The notes under the pieces: model-generated
The model's input: the letters and a program-made list of their open reading frames with translations, nothing else
What the model was told of the DNA's origin: nothing
Database searches by the model: none
Shown: positions 1 through 7,667 of the stretch, piece by piece
How positions within the stretch are numbered: position 1 is the first letter of the stretch
Layout: every line of letters starts with the position of its first letter
Made by a program: the position numbers and the translations under genes
Assembly: GCA_030670605.1 (NCBI GenBank)
Contig: DAOVBK010000027.1
Location: 1-11,265, forward strand
Reading direction: 5' to 3'
Length of the DNA: 11,265 nucleotides
Source: Candidatus Stahliibacteriota bacterium
Lineage (GTDB): Bacteria; Hydrothermota; Tepidihabitantia; SM23-42

Positions 1-1127
1 ATATGTTCTACGGTGACCGCCGGCATGATTTTTATGGAGCTATTCCGCGATACGGTGATGATCCAGAAGCGACGACTGAAGAATTATATGTTAAGAAATA
101 TGGCGGTCAGTTCCAGACTCGATTTTCAACAAAGGTTATTGGTTTTGAAATCGGCGGCGGCGCTGGTAATTACGCACTTCGCCACGCTGGCGCACGAATA
201 GAGGATGTTTTCTATACCATTGGCATACTAAACTACGAACTCGATTATGACTCGTCAGACAACTACAAATATGTCTTCGCATCTCAGCGATTCTCAGGTA
301 TCAAGCCGTTTGTCCTTGAAATCGGGGAAAGAATCGACTGGTTCCCGACCGTTGAGAAAATAGCCATATCACCACGTGCAAGGCTTGCCTATAACGGGAA
401 ACCCACTGTCTATGTCTCCTTTGGGCATCAACATCAGATTCCTCCGCTTGAATTCAATCTGTTCGAACCGAAATCATCGTATGCCGAGTGCATTAATTTC
501 GGCATTGAGCATTTTGTGGTACCTTCACTTCTTGGTCGTCTTGAACTCTATGATAAGCGATACCACAATCTTATCACCACGATAGGCGAAGACCAGTATG
601 ATGCTATAGGCGAAGGTCGTGCCTACGGTATTGAACTATCTTTGCGCAAATACGAAACAGATGGTTACTTTGGCTGGATCTCTTATGGATATTCATTTTC
701 TGAAAGGGTCACACCCTATGACCCGACACCAGCAATGACCGATGTACAGCGCCCACACATCTTCAACACGATTTTCGGCGCAAAACTCGCATACGGTATC
801 GAAATCAGCATGAAGTTTCAGATATCAAGTGGTCTGCCATACCGTCCTGTTATTGGCACAAAAATAGTACCTCATGAGGGTTCGTGGGCATGGCGACCAG
901 TCTATGCACCTGAAAAAATGCGCTTGCCATACTATAGCCGTCTGGATTTTCGTCTAGAAAAAGCTGTTTCTGTATGGGGATTGCAAGGCGAAGCATACAT
1001 CGCCATCTTGAATGCCACAAATTACAAGAATTTGCAGGGCTATCTGTACAATGCTGAGTTCACAGAACGTAAGCCGATTTACATGCTGCCCCGTATCCCG
1101 TACATCGGCTTCCGAGTAAGGTTCTAA
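1..1127 (+). CDS. TonB-dependent receptor-like outer-membrane beta-barrel protein (3' part)
   Basis: The reading frame is open from the left edge, so the first Met (base 3) is probably internal and the gene begins upstream. About 375 residues are visible. They show the alternating hydrophobic/polar pattern and the Tyr/Phe/Trp-rich short strands of a transmembrane beta-barrel, and the protein ends in Phe (PYIGFRVRF), the usual C-terminal signal for outer-membrane insertion by BAM. The visible part resembles the last half of TonB-dependent receptor barrels: a segment like RLELYDKRYHNL (near 179-190), then YGIELSLRKY, GYSFSE, QRPHIFN, a SSGLPYRP segment (near 278-285), and a final LPYYSRLDFRLEK-type strand pair. 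Such proteins bind and import siderophores, vitamins, glycans or other nutrients. The plug and TonB box would lie upstream and cannot be checked, so substrate is unknown and a plain porin-like barrel remains possible. It converges on the MBL-fold gene across a repeat-filled gap. Confidence 0.75.
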   Translation, partial: MFYGDRRHDFYGAIPRYGDDPEATTEELYVKKYGGQFQTRFSTKVIGFEIGGGAGNYALRHAGARIEDVFYTIGILNYELDYDSSDNYKYVFASQRFSGIKPFVLEIGERIDWFPTVEKIAISPRARLAYNGKPTVYVSFGHQHQIPPLEFNLFEPKSSYAECINFGIEHFVVPSLLGRLELYDKRYHNLITTIGEDQYDAIGEGRAYGIELSLRKYETDGYFGWISYGYSFSERVTPYDPTPAMTDVQRPHIFNTIFGAKLAYGIEISMKFQISSGLPYRPVIGTKIVPHEGSWAWRPVYAPEKMRLPYYSRLDFRLEKAVSVWGLQGEAYIAILNATNYKNLQGYLYNAEFTERKPIYMLPRIPYIGFRVRF

Positions 1128-1157
1128 TCCAGTCTTCGACTGGACTCGGATGAGTCC
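1128..1157 (+). terminator. Overlapping hairpins directly after the receptor stop codon
   Basis: Immediately after the TAA at 1125-1127 lies a perfect 7-bp stem with a 3-base loop (TCCAGTC, TTC, GACTGGA; 1128-1144). It overlaps a second perfect 6-bp stem (GGACTC, GGAT, GAGTCC; 1142-1157). The two are mutually exclusive. No run of T follows, so this is not a classical intrinsic terminator, but its position suggests a role in 3'-end formation or mRNA stability. Confidence 0.35.
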
Positions 1158-1535
1158 TATCGTCGGATTGTCTGATTGTCCGATTCATGATTGGTCAGAT
1201 GGTCTGATTGTCGCATAGTCTCATAGTCGGACAATAGGACTATGAGACTATTAGACTACTGATAGTCTGCTTTCTGCAATTAGCTATTAGCCATTCGCCA
1301 TTAGTGTTCCCCTCGTTCTACTCGGGACAAGCGAGCGCAGTCGAGAACTGCAGACTTCTTCCGCATACGCGGGAGAAGGTCCTCAGTATTGGTTCTCGAT
1401 TCCGCCTCTCGACACAGCTCGAGGCTGCACTCGAACAGTAACATCATGCTATTCTTCGAGCGAACGCAGTGAGTCGAGAAGTTCCTTAGGTTGACCATAA
1501 GACAATAGGACTATGAGACAATCCGACTAATGAAA
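1154..1535. repeat. Dispersed AGTC-type and CTCGA-type repeats in the convergent gap
   Basis: The 476-bp gap holds no credible gene. It is built of two repeat types that recur at 7748-7905. AGTC-type blocks lie at 1154-1262 and 1501-1529: GTCAGATGGTCTGAT at 1194-1208 recurs exactly at 7850-7864, the 19-mer at 1230-1248 recurs at 1501-1519, and AGACAATCCGACTA at 1516-1529 recurs at 7892-7905. Within them is a perfect 14-bp stem with a 9-base loop (1215-1228 with 1238-1251). The CTCGA-type block between them (about 1304-1485) is rich in TCTCGAC/GTCGAGA palindromes and shares CTCGAACAGTAAC (1430-1442) with 7811-7823. The tail (1540-1600) is low-complexity AACTATNNAAC-like sequence. Function is unknown; the elements look like non-coding dispersed palindromes. 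Confidence 0.75.
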
Positions 1536-1603
1536 CCATCCAGCTATCCAACAATGAAACTATTAAACTATGCAACCATACAACCACCTCAACCATCCAC
1601 GTG

Positions 1604-2443
1604 TCAGCCGTAGGAAAGCAGCTTCTCGATTGTGTAGTGTTTGCCGTCCTCAGCAGCAAGAACAACAACGCCAGTCGCATCTTTTAGTTGATTGGCGACC
1701 TTCCACGGTCCTTGTCGCAGCATGGTCATGCCAAAATGGGTAATAACTGCCACTTTTGGTTTAATTCCTGTAATGATCTTTTCACAGTCAGGGATGGAAA
1801 GGTGTTCAATCTCTGACGGTTCAATCCTCAGGAGATTGAGAATAAGGATATCTGCTCGGTATGCATCGATAATCCCTGGAAAGAATTTGGAATCAGCAAC
1901 ATACGATATCGAATAATCACGCGTCACAAGTCTCATTCCATAGGTTTCAACTGGATGTTCATGTTTCACGGGAAAGGTAAGATGTACATCGCCGATACTG
2001 ATTTCAAGCTGCGGTTTGATGATATGTACTTCACGGAGGAACGACACAAGATACGTAAAAATAACGCCATGTTCACCAAACGCATCGGCAGGTGCAATGA
2101 GCATACCATTCTTCTTGAACCCGCCCTTGGTTATGACATCCAGATAAACATTGATGTCAGCAGAGTGATCAATGTGCTTGTGAGAAAGAACAACTGCATC
2201 GATTTTTTCTGGATTGAATTTGGGGACGTAGTTCAAGAGGCGGTAGAGCGATTCAGGTCCAGGGTCGACCAGTATGTTACTTTTTTTCAACCGAAAAAGT
2301 ATGCCGCCTGTTGCTCGAAGTTGGGTGGCAATCATGTAGCGCGCACCACCAGTACCGAGGAATACTATTTCGTCGTTCGTTGTATGGCGTTGCCGCCGAT
2401 ATTGTTTATCGTTTTTCGTTTGTCGTTTTCTTGGATTTTTCAT
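1604..2443 (-). CDS. MBL-fold metallo-hydrolase
   Basis: This is a metallo-beta-lactamase-fold enzyme of 279 codons. Metal ligands are visible in order: the HxHxDH motif H88-K-H90-I-D92-H93 after strand DAVVLS, H161/H163 in KHEHPVETYG, D184 in YVADSKF (the bridging Asp), and H236 in VITHFG. The glycine loop FLGTGGAR (28-35) and the NILVDPGP strand (56-63) are typical of ribonuclease Z/phosphodiesterase-like members. The order HLS...D...IKPKVAVITHFG is common in uncharacterised phosphodiesterase-like MBL proteins, so a cytosolic metal-dependent phosphodiesterase or nuclease is plausible, but no substrate can be named. The fold begins only near residue 25. The first 24 residues (MKNPRKRQTKNDKQYRRQRH) are encoded by ACGA-rich low-complexity DNA unlike the rest and no good Shine-Dalgarno is seen, so the true start is uncertain, although no other standard start codon precedes the fold. 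It is probably the last gene of the mcsA-mcsB transcription unit. Confidence 0.8.
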   Translation of the reverse strand: MKNPRKRQTKNDKQYRRQRHTTNDEIVFLGTGGARYMIATQLRATGGILFRLKKSNILVDPGPESLYRLLNYVPKFNPEKIDAVVLSHKHIDHSADINVYLDVITKGGFKKNGMLIAPADAFGEHGVIFTYLVSFLREVHIIKPQLEISIGDVHLTFPVKHEHPVETYGMRLVTRDYSISYVADSKFFPGIIDAYRADILILNLLRIEPSEIEHLSIPDCEKIITGIKPKVAVITHFGMTMLRQGPWKVANQLKDATGVVVLAAEDGKHYTIEKLLSYG

Positions 2444-2478
2444 ACAACTGACACTGCCCTACAACCATACTGGTCCCG

Positions 2479-2619
2479 TTAGACGTAGAAAATCCCGTAC
2501 TGCAGGTGAATCTCTTGAAATTCGCGTACATCATGCGTATTAACGCCTCCGTCTAACGAGACTGACAGCCATGCCCCAAAAACGGAGAACATAGGGCACG
2601 CAGGCGTACAAATACGCAT
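2479..2619 (-). CDS. Possible 46-residue ORF between mcsB and the MBL gene
   Basis: An ATG-started frame fills the 213-bp mcsB-MBL gap, leaving 37 bases to the mcsB stop and 35 to the MBL start. The peptide begins MRICTPACPM and ends EIHLQYGIFYV, with a hydrophobic middle and two Cys. I do not recognise it. No Shine-Dalgarno is evident. A 9-bp inverted repeat (CGTTAGACG at 2477-2485 with CGTCTAACG at 2550-2558) overlaps its 3' half, so the region could instead be a structured non-coding spacer. Coding is possible but weakly supported. Confidence 0.2.
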   Translation of the reverse strand: MRICTPACPMFSVFGAWLSVSLDGGVNTHDVREFQEIHLQYGIFYV

Positions 2620-2656
2620 AGACTTAACTTGAATTTTCGAACAGGGAACACGCGGA

Positions 2657-3700
2657 CTAGTTATTACTCAGTCTCTTCCGTATATATTCTGCGCGTCGAA
2701 TATCGCGTTCATGCTCTTCAAGAATTTCTCCGAAGAATAGCTGAATATTCGCAGGTCTCGTTGTGAGCATGATCTCGTTGATCGTATCAAGGGTCACGTC
2801 CTTAATAACACCAACGCCAACACCGAATCGAATGGCGGACAGGAGGTTAAGAACCTCATCCGTATTTATTATCCGGGCAGACCGTAATACAGCAAGACTT
2901 CGAAAGATTTTGTCCTCGAATTCATGTTGAGCCTTTTCAAAAATCACATCACGGGCTTTCTTTTCAATATCCATGATCATGTGTGTGAGCTTCATAATCG
3001 TCTCGATCACATCTCCCTCTTTGAGCCCGAGCGTGTGCTGGTTTGAGATTTGGAACAGACTCCCCTTGATCTCACTACCCTCACCGTACAAGCCGCGTAC
3101 AGCCATACCGATCTGTACTGCACCTTTCAAGACCTTCTCCACTTCATTTGTGAAAACCAATCCTGGCAAGTGCAGGAGCACTGATGCCCTAAGTCCTGTA
3201 CCGAGATTAGTAGGACATGATGTTAGGAATCCATACGTATCATCAAAGGCATAGTCAATATCATCACCGATATTTTCTTCAAACGCGAACACCTCACTGG
3301 CGATACTCGACAGATTCAGACCATAGACCAAACCCTGAATGCGAAGATGATCCTCCTCATTTATCATGACCGAAATATTGCGCTTCTCTGTGATGAAAAG
3401 ACCGGTTGGCTTTGTCATCTTCAGAAAGGCAGGGGAGATCAAATGACACTCAAGCAGAGACTCCCTTTCCAACGGAGAAATGCTCTTGATATCAATGAAG
3501 TCACCGTTTTCTTTTTTTGTAATAACAGAACGACTGAGTTCTATGAGACGTGTAGAATCCTCCGTCTTCATTTTCGTCTCGAAGGGGATGTCAACAATGT
3601 TGCGTGCCACCCTCACGCGCGAAGAAACAATAATCTCATTATCCTGACCCTCGAGTTTATCACCGTTGGACGGAACAATCCACTTGATATTATTCAACAT
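2657..3700 (-). CDS. mcsB: Protein arginine kinase McsB
   Basis: McsB phosphorylates arginine side chains of proteins with ATP; in Bacillus the mark sends damaged proteins to ClpC-ClpP. The 347 residues match the usual length of about 350-360. Phosphagen-kinase features are in place: the nucleotide-phosphate-binding arginines in SSRVRVARN (R28, R30, R33), the acidic loop NEEDHLRIQ (114-122), the signature CPTNLGTGLRASV (162-174) with Cys162, the RGLYGEGSEIKG loop (202-213) with its conserved Glu residues, and TTRPANIQ near 313-320. The C-terminal domain has RDIRRA (332-337), matching the RDxxRA phosphoarginine pocket used for allosteric activation in Bacillus McsB, so the enzyme appears intact. 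Its start overlaps the mcsA stop by 11 bases and is preceded by GGAG, indicating coupling to its activator McsA. Neither ctsR nor clpC, the usual Firmicutes partners, is in the window. Confidence 0.95.
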   Translation of the reverse strand: MLNNIKWIVPSNGDKLEGQDNEIIVSSRVRVARNIVDIPFETKMKTEDSTRLIELSRSVITKKENGDFIDIKSISPLERESLLECHLISPAFLKMTKPTGLFITEKRNISVMINEEDHLRIQGLVYGLNLSSIASEVFAFEENIGDDIDYAFDDTYGFLTSCPTNLGTGLRASVLLHLPGLVFTNEVEKVLKGAVQIGMAVRGLYGEGSEIKGSLFQISNQHTLGLKEGDVIETIMKLTHMIMDIEKKARDVIFEKAQHEFEDKIFRSLAVLRSARIINTDEVLNLLSAIRFGVGVGVIKDVTLDTINEIMLTTRPANIQLFFGEILEEHERDIRRAEYIRKRLSNN

Positions 3701-4166
3701 CGGCTACTCCATAATTTTGGAGTTTGTCTCTGATTTCTGCAGCTTCTTCATATGCTTCACGCGCCAATGCCTTTTTCAACTCCTCACGCAATCTAAAAAC
3801 TTCAAATGCCTTTTTCTGCCCGCGACCTGGCTTTCTGCCGACATGCTTGTCACTCTGATGCAGCTGCTTAATGAGATTATTGATATATGGTTTGAAGGCA
3901 TTCAAACAAGAACTACAACCAAATCTTCCACGACGCTTAAATTCCGCAAGTGAAAGACAACACACCGGGCAAATGATCTTCTCGTCCTGTGTACTTCTTT
4001 CCTTGAGCAACTTCTGAAGCATCTCAATGGGCGACATCTTCTTATGCATAATAAGTCCACGTTTCTGTGCGCATTCATCACACAAGTGTAACTCGACAAC
4101 CTTACCGGGCAGAACTTCCTTGAAGAAAATTGTGGCTGCTTTCTTCTTGCAATCTTCACATAGCAT
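3690..4166 (-). CDS. mcsA: McsA, zinc-binding activator of McsB (UVR domain)
   Basis: McsA is the small zinc protein that binds and activates McsB. Two four-cysteine clusters are visible: C3/C6 with C29/C32, and C66/C69 with C84/C87 (an extra C70 is present). A linker containing HVGRKPG (108-114) follows, then a C-terminal UVR motif (about 123-150, REELKKALAREAYEEAAEIR) like the one in UvrB/UvrC and Clp adaptors, expected to be a helical hairpin for protein contact. At 158 residues it is slightly shorter than Bacillus McsA. The ATG is preceded by a purine-rich AAGGAAGGAAG segment about 8 bases upstream, which supports this start. The gene overlaps lolD upstream by 11 bases and mcsB downstream by 11 bases. 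The mcsA-mcsB order is the conserved one. Confidence 0.93.
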   Translation of the reverse strand: MLCEDCKKKAATIFFKEVLPGKVVELHLCDECAQKRGLIMHKKMSPIEMLQKLLKERSTQDEKIICPVCCLSLAEFKRRGRFGCSSCLNAFKPYINNLIKQLHQSDKHVGRKPGRGQKKAFEVFRLREELKKALAREAYEEAAEIRDKLQNYGVADVE

Positions 4167-4830
4167 AAAGTCTTCCTTCCTTTAGATTATACACATCTGT
4201 ACCCTTCTTGGCAATATCAACGGCATGAGTCACCAAGACAACCGTTCCCCCCTCAGCCTTTAGATTGACGAAAATATCGAGAAGTTTATTAGTATTCTCC
4301 TCATCGAGATTACCGGTTGGTTCATCTGCGAGTATTATCAGAGGATCATTTATGAGCGAGCGGGCAATAGCAACACGCTGCTTCTCCCCCCCAGACAGCT
4401 GCTCCGGCAATCGATGCTGCTTATCCGCCATGCCTAATCTCTCGAGCAGTGAGGCTGCTTTTTCATAGACTACCCGCGGTGACCCGCCATTAACCAAACC
4501 GGGGAGGGCGATGTTCTCAATGCACGTAAATTCTGACAAGAGGTGATGGAATTGAAATACAAAACCAATCTTCCTGTTACGTATTTCTGACAATGCCCGG
4601 TCACTATATGATGAAAGCTCCGAAGAATCCAAAAAGACCTCCCCGCTCGTCGGACCATCAAGACTACCCATAATATTAAGCAGTGTCGACTTGCCACTTC
4701 CAGATGGTCCGAGAACAACAACAAAACTGCCCCGCTCAACCTGCAGGTCAATCCCATTGAGGACGTGAATCGTCTCACTCCGCAAATAGTACGTTTTGGT
4801 GACATTTTTCAGTTCAAGAAGACTACTCAT
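4156..4830 (-). CDS. lolD: Lipoprotein-releasing ABC transporter ATPase LolD
   Basis: This is an ABC ATPase of 224 residues, the usual length for LolD/MacB-type subunits. Visible motifs: Walker A GPSGSGKST (41-49), Q-loop FVFQFHHLL (90-98; Q93), signature LSGGEKQR (145-152), Walker B IILADEPTGNLD (165-176), and H-loop VTHA (200-203; H202). The FQFHHLL...FTCIENIALP stretch is characteristic of LolD among ABC ATPases. It would hydrolyse ATP at the inner-membrane face to drive release of outer-membrane lipoproteins towards the LolA carrier, with the FtsX-like permease encoded just upstream. Start and stop both overlap neighbours (8 bases with the permease, 11 with mcsA). Assignment to LolD rather than a MacB-like exporter rests on motif resemblance and on the adjacent LolC/E-like permease; no lolA or second permease is in the window. 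Confidence 0.88.
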   Translation of the reverse strand: MSSLLELKNVTKTYYLRSETIHVLNGIDLQVERGSFVVVLGPSGSGKSTLLNIMGSLDGPTSGEVFLDSSELSSYSDRALSEIRNRKIGFVFQFHHLLSEFTCIENIALPGLVNGGSPRVVYEKAASLLERLGMADKQHRLPEQLSGGEKQRVAIARSLINDPLIILADEPTGNLDEENTNKLLDIFVNLKAEGGTVVLVTHAVDIAKKGTDVYNLKEGRLYAM

Positions 4831-6022
4831 TTCTCAACGCTTCAACTGTTGTCAGTTGTGTTGCCCGTTTTGCCGGATATATGGTTGCCAGAAAACTGAT
4901 GACCAGGGCGGCGACCGCCGTCACAATAAAATCATTCAATGCCATTTCAACCGGCAAGCGCTCAATGAAATAGACATCTCCTGGGAGATTTATGAATTCA
5001 TATTGTGCAAGTAGTGTACACGCGATGAATGAAAAGATAAGTCCGAGAACTGTACCAAGAATACCAATCATTGTGCCGTGATATATGAATATGCGCATAA
5101 TCGCGTTCGACGTAAAACCATAGGAACGAAGAACACCTATTTCTTTTGTCTTTTTCTTGACCATGTTAACAAGCGTGCCGACGATGTTGAAAGCGGCAAC
5201 CAGAATGATGAGGGTCAGAACGATGAACGTAACAATCTTCTCGAGCTTGAGTGCTGCGAACACAGAACGGTTTGTGTCAATCCAGTCAACAGCACGGTAC
5301 GGATAGCCGAGCTCCTTTTCAATAACATCTGAGTAGTGTGGCGTCCTATACACGTCATCAACGCGTACTTGAATGCCGGTAATCAGTTCATTCATGTCGA
5401 ATAGTGACTGTACATCATGTAAATTCATATACACCATGGTCGCGTTGTAGTCATAGTAACCGAAATCAAAAATGCCTTTCAGGACGACTTTTTTCGCCCG
5501 AGGCAACAGACCCAACCGTTCGCCAAAAGGCGAAGCAACGATCAACGTATCCCCAACAATAGCTCTCAGATTATAGGCAAGTTCGACACCGATAACACAT
5601 CCACCGCTGAGTTCAAAGACGCCATCAACCATTTTGTGTGCAATCTCCGTGATATCCTTTTCTAAGGCTGCATCAACACCTTTAATAACAACACCATCGA
5701 GTCTTTTTTCATGACGGATAATCGATTTCTGATAGACAAACGGCGCCGTTGCCTCTATGAAATCATATCGGGACAGGGCTGACATAATATATGCACGGTC
5801 AGCCACTGGTTCGTTAAAATACCTTCCGACAATAATGTGGGGCGTGCCACCCAGAATTCTGCGTCGCAGCTCATTCTGAAAACCATTCATCATAGAGAGC
5901 GTAATCAATAGCGCCGCAACGCCGACAAAAATACCACCTATGGCAATCGATGTTGACAATGAAAAGAATTTCACCCGCTTCGAGAACATATGTCTACGGG
6001 CGATGAAGAATTCAGTATTCAT
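4823..6022 (-). CDS. LolC/LolE-family permease (FtsX domain)
   Basis: This is a 399-residue inner-membrane permease with the LolC/E/MacB layout: an N-terminal FIARRHMFSKR motif (6-16), TM1 (about 22-45) followed by MNGFQNELRRRILG (45-58), a periplasmic domain of about 215 residues (46-260), and a C-terminal FtsX domain with three helices (about 262-288, 308-340, 362-385). The cytoplasmic KKKTKEIGVLRSYGF loop (289-303) is the usual coupling site for LolD, and the end reads IYPAKRATQLTTVEALRNE, typical of the family. In organisms with a single such gene the permease may act as a homodimer in place of LolC plus LolE; no second copy is seen here, so I cannot say whether it is C- or E-type. The start is the first Met before the family motif. 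Its stop overlaps the lolD start by 8 bases. Confidence 0.9.
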   Translation of the reverse strand: MNTEFFIARRHMFSKRVKFFSLSTSIAIGGIFVGVAALLITLSMMNGFQNELRRRILGGTPHIIVGRYFNEPVADRAYIMSALSRYDFIEATAPFVYQKSIIRHEKRLDGVVIKGVDAALEKDITEIAHKMVDGVFELSGGCVIGVELAYNLRAIVGDTLIVASPFGERLGLLPRAKKVVLKGIFDFGYYDYNATMVYMNLHDVQSLFDMNELITGIQVRVDDVYRTPHYSDVIEKELGYPYRAVDWIDTNRSVFAALKLEKIVTFIVLTLIILVAAFNIVGTLVNMVKKKTKEIGVLRSYGFTSNAIMRIFIYHGTMIGILGTVLGLIFSFIACTLLAQYEFINLPGDVYFIERLPVEMALNDFIVTAVAALVISFLATIYPAKRATQLTTVEALRNE

Positions 6023-6239
6023 AAACTAACAGGGTATCTTGAGGCAATTGAGCGCATGAAAATCGTATTGGTGATTCGTATTTCGTACTCGTTTTCACAC
6101 GAATACGACTCACGATAAACGAGTACGGGCTTACCTGACTTCACTTTGCTACTCTTCGACTCTGTAACTATTTTACTCTTGAATTTGTTCATCATGCCAC
6201 GAATACGATCTATGACATACGAGTACGAAATCAATTGCC
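6023..6239. repeat. Palindromic spacer between lysS and the lolC/E-like gene
   Basis: This 217-bp spacer is dominated by a CGAGTACG/CGTACTCG motif. A perfect 13-bp inverted pair (6080-6092 with 6219-6231) frames the segment, and the left arm also pairs with a third copy (perfect 11-bp stem 6084-6094 with 6117-6127, 22-base loop), so two structures compete. Related ACGAATACGA words occur at about 6100 and 6200. A minus-strand frame (6019-6234, TTG start, or ATG at 6195) crosses the segment and ends in an ATGA overlap with the permease start, but its peptide is rich in Ser and Lys and unlike any family I know. I favour a non-coding repeat. No convincing promoter for the permease operon was found. 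Confidence 0.6.
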
Positions 6240-7667
6240 TTATTTCTCTTTTCTCAGTTGCGGGAATAGAATCACATCCCGTATCGACGGTTGATCGAGC
6301 AAGACCATAAACAATCTATCCAGCCCAATTCCTAAGCCACCAGTCGGCGGCATGCCGTATTCAAGTGCTTCAAGAAAGTCCTCATCTATCTCACGCAGTC
6401 CCACAGCTTTCTGTTTGATCTGCTCTTCAAAACGCTTGCGTTGTTCAATCGGGTCATTCAGCTCTGAAAAAGCATTTGCCAATTCAATACCGCATATGAC
6501 GAGTTCAAAGCGCTCGACACAACGTTCATCACTTTTGTGTGTCTTTGCAAACGGAGAGAGAATTTTTGGGTGGTCAACAACATACGTCGGTTCTACTATT
6601 TTCTTCTGAATGTGTTCAGCAAAAAGCTTATCTATTTTTGCCGCATACGAAAGCATCGCGTAGTCAATGCCCACCTTCTTACATTCTTCATTGAGCCTGT
6701 TCTCTGGTGCGGACATAATATCATAGCCAATCTTCTCGTTGATTGCATCAACGAACTTCAATCGTTTGAATGGACGACGGAATGCCACATTTTGTTCAAC
6801 GAATGTGATGTTCTCTTTACCGAGCACATCTTTCATAAGGAACTCAAGAAGTGACTCAACGAGTTCCATGATCCCTTCATAATCAGTATATGCCTGATAC
6901 GCCTCAAGCATAGAAAACTCCGGATTGTGGAAGCGATCAATACCCTCATTACGGAAATCTTTGCAGACCTCATACACCTTTTCATAACCACCGACGATGA
7001 GCCGCTTCAGATACAGCTCATCAGCTATTCTTAAGTACATATCCTGTTCTAAGGCGTTGTAGCGCGTCTCAAACGGTCGTGCCTCACCACCGCCATAGAT
7101 TGGTTGAAGAATAGGTGTTTCAACCTCGATAAAGCCTCTACCATTGAAAAACATCCGAATCGCATCCATAACCGTCGTTCTCCTTGTGAAAAAGACGCGC
7201 ACTTCTGGATTGGCGATAAGATCAAGATATCGCTTCCGGTACCGTATCTCAACGTCCTTGAGACCATGCCACTTTTCCGGGAGTGGACGAAGCGCCTTGC
7301 ACAACAGGACAACATCATCAACCATCACTGTTATCTCACCGGTCTTGGTCTTGAATACGGTACCGGCAATGCCAACGAAATCACCGAGGTCAAAAAGCTT
7401 GAACGATTCAAATGTATCTCCAAGTCTGTCCTGACGCAGATATATCTGCATTTTCCCAGACCCATCTGACAGTGTGGCAAAGAGTGTCTTACCGTGACCA
7501 CGAATCGTCAAAATCCTGCCACAACATTTTACTGCTTCTTGTGATTCACTGAGAGTATCAAAGCAATTTCGAATCTCTGAGAACGTATGTGTCCGGTCAA
7601 ATGTATACGGATACGGATCGATCCCCTTTTCTCTCGCTTTCTGGAGCTTTTTCAGGCGTTCTTCCAT
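6240..7667 (-). CDS. lysS: Lysyl-tRNA synthetase, class II
   Basis: LysS charges tRNA-Lys with lysine using ATP, in the cytosol. The protein (475 residues from the start chosen here) has an N-terminal helix (MEERLKKLQKAREKGIDPYP), an OB-fold anticodon-binding domain (about 48-125), and a class II catalytic core: motif 1 around FIEVETPILQPIYGGGEARPF (179-199), motif 2 FRNEGIDRFHNPEF (238-251), the lysine-site segment ELANAFSELNDP (395-406), and motif 3 GGLGIGLDRL (443-452). It is slightly short at both ends but complete. The frame could be extended to a TTG at 7700, but that codon is part of the -35 box of a good promoter, and the extension (MTFAVVNVLFA) does not resemble LysS. ATG at 7667 gives the expected family N-terminus and would place translation at the very 5' end of the mRNA. 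Confidence 0.96.
   Translation of the reverse strand: MEERLKKLQKAREKGIDPYPYTFDRTHTFSEIRNCFDTLSESQEAVKCCGRILTIRGHGKTLFATLSDGSGKMQIYLRQDRLGDTFESFKLFDLGDFVGIAGTVFKTKTGEITVMVDDVVLLCKALRPLPEKWHGLKDVEIRYRKRYLDLIANPEVRVFFTRRTTVMDAIRMFFNGRGFIEVETPILQPIYGGGEARPFETRYNALEQDMYLRIADELYLKRLIVGGYEKVYEVCKDFRNEGIDRFHNPEFSMLEAYQAYTDYEGIMELVESLLEFLMKDVLGKENITFVEQNVAFRRPFKRLKFVDAINEKIGYDIMSAPENRLNEECKKVGIDYAMLSYAAKIDKLFAEHIQKKIVEPTYVVDHPKILSPFAKTHKSDERCVERFELVICGIELANAFSELNDPIEQRKRFEEQIKQKAVGLREIDEDFLEALEYGMPPTGGLGIGLDRLFMVLLDQPSIRDVILFPQLRKEK

Noticed and set aside
1154..1262. A CRISPR array, suggested by recurring AGTC words
   Set aside because: The units are short, irregular and palindromic throughout, without constant-length repeats and unique spacers, and no cas gene is near.
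1301..1498. A 65-codon frame on the minus strand in the receptor/MBL gap
   Set aside because: It is wholly made of the CTCGA-type repeat, and its Ser/Arg/Cys-rich peptide resembles translation of palindromic repeats, not a protein.
1486..1680. A 64-codon frame on the minus strand overlapping the MBL 3' end
   Set aside because: It crosses the low-complexity repeat tail and overlaps the true gene in another frame.
1955..2482. A 175-codon frame on the plus strand
   Set aside because: It lies antisense to the MBL-fold gene, whose metal-binding motifs are all in place; the antisense peptide shows no motif.
6019..6234. A 71-codon minus-strand frame directly after lysS, ATGA-coupled to the lolC/E-like gene
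   Set aside because: Its TTG start and much of its length lie in the CGAGTACG palindromes, and the peptide is low in information. The ATGA overlap keeps it from being excluded outright.
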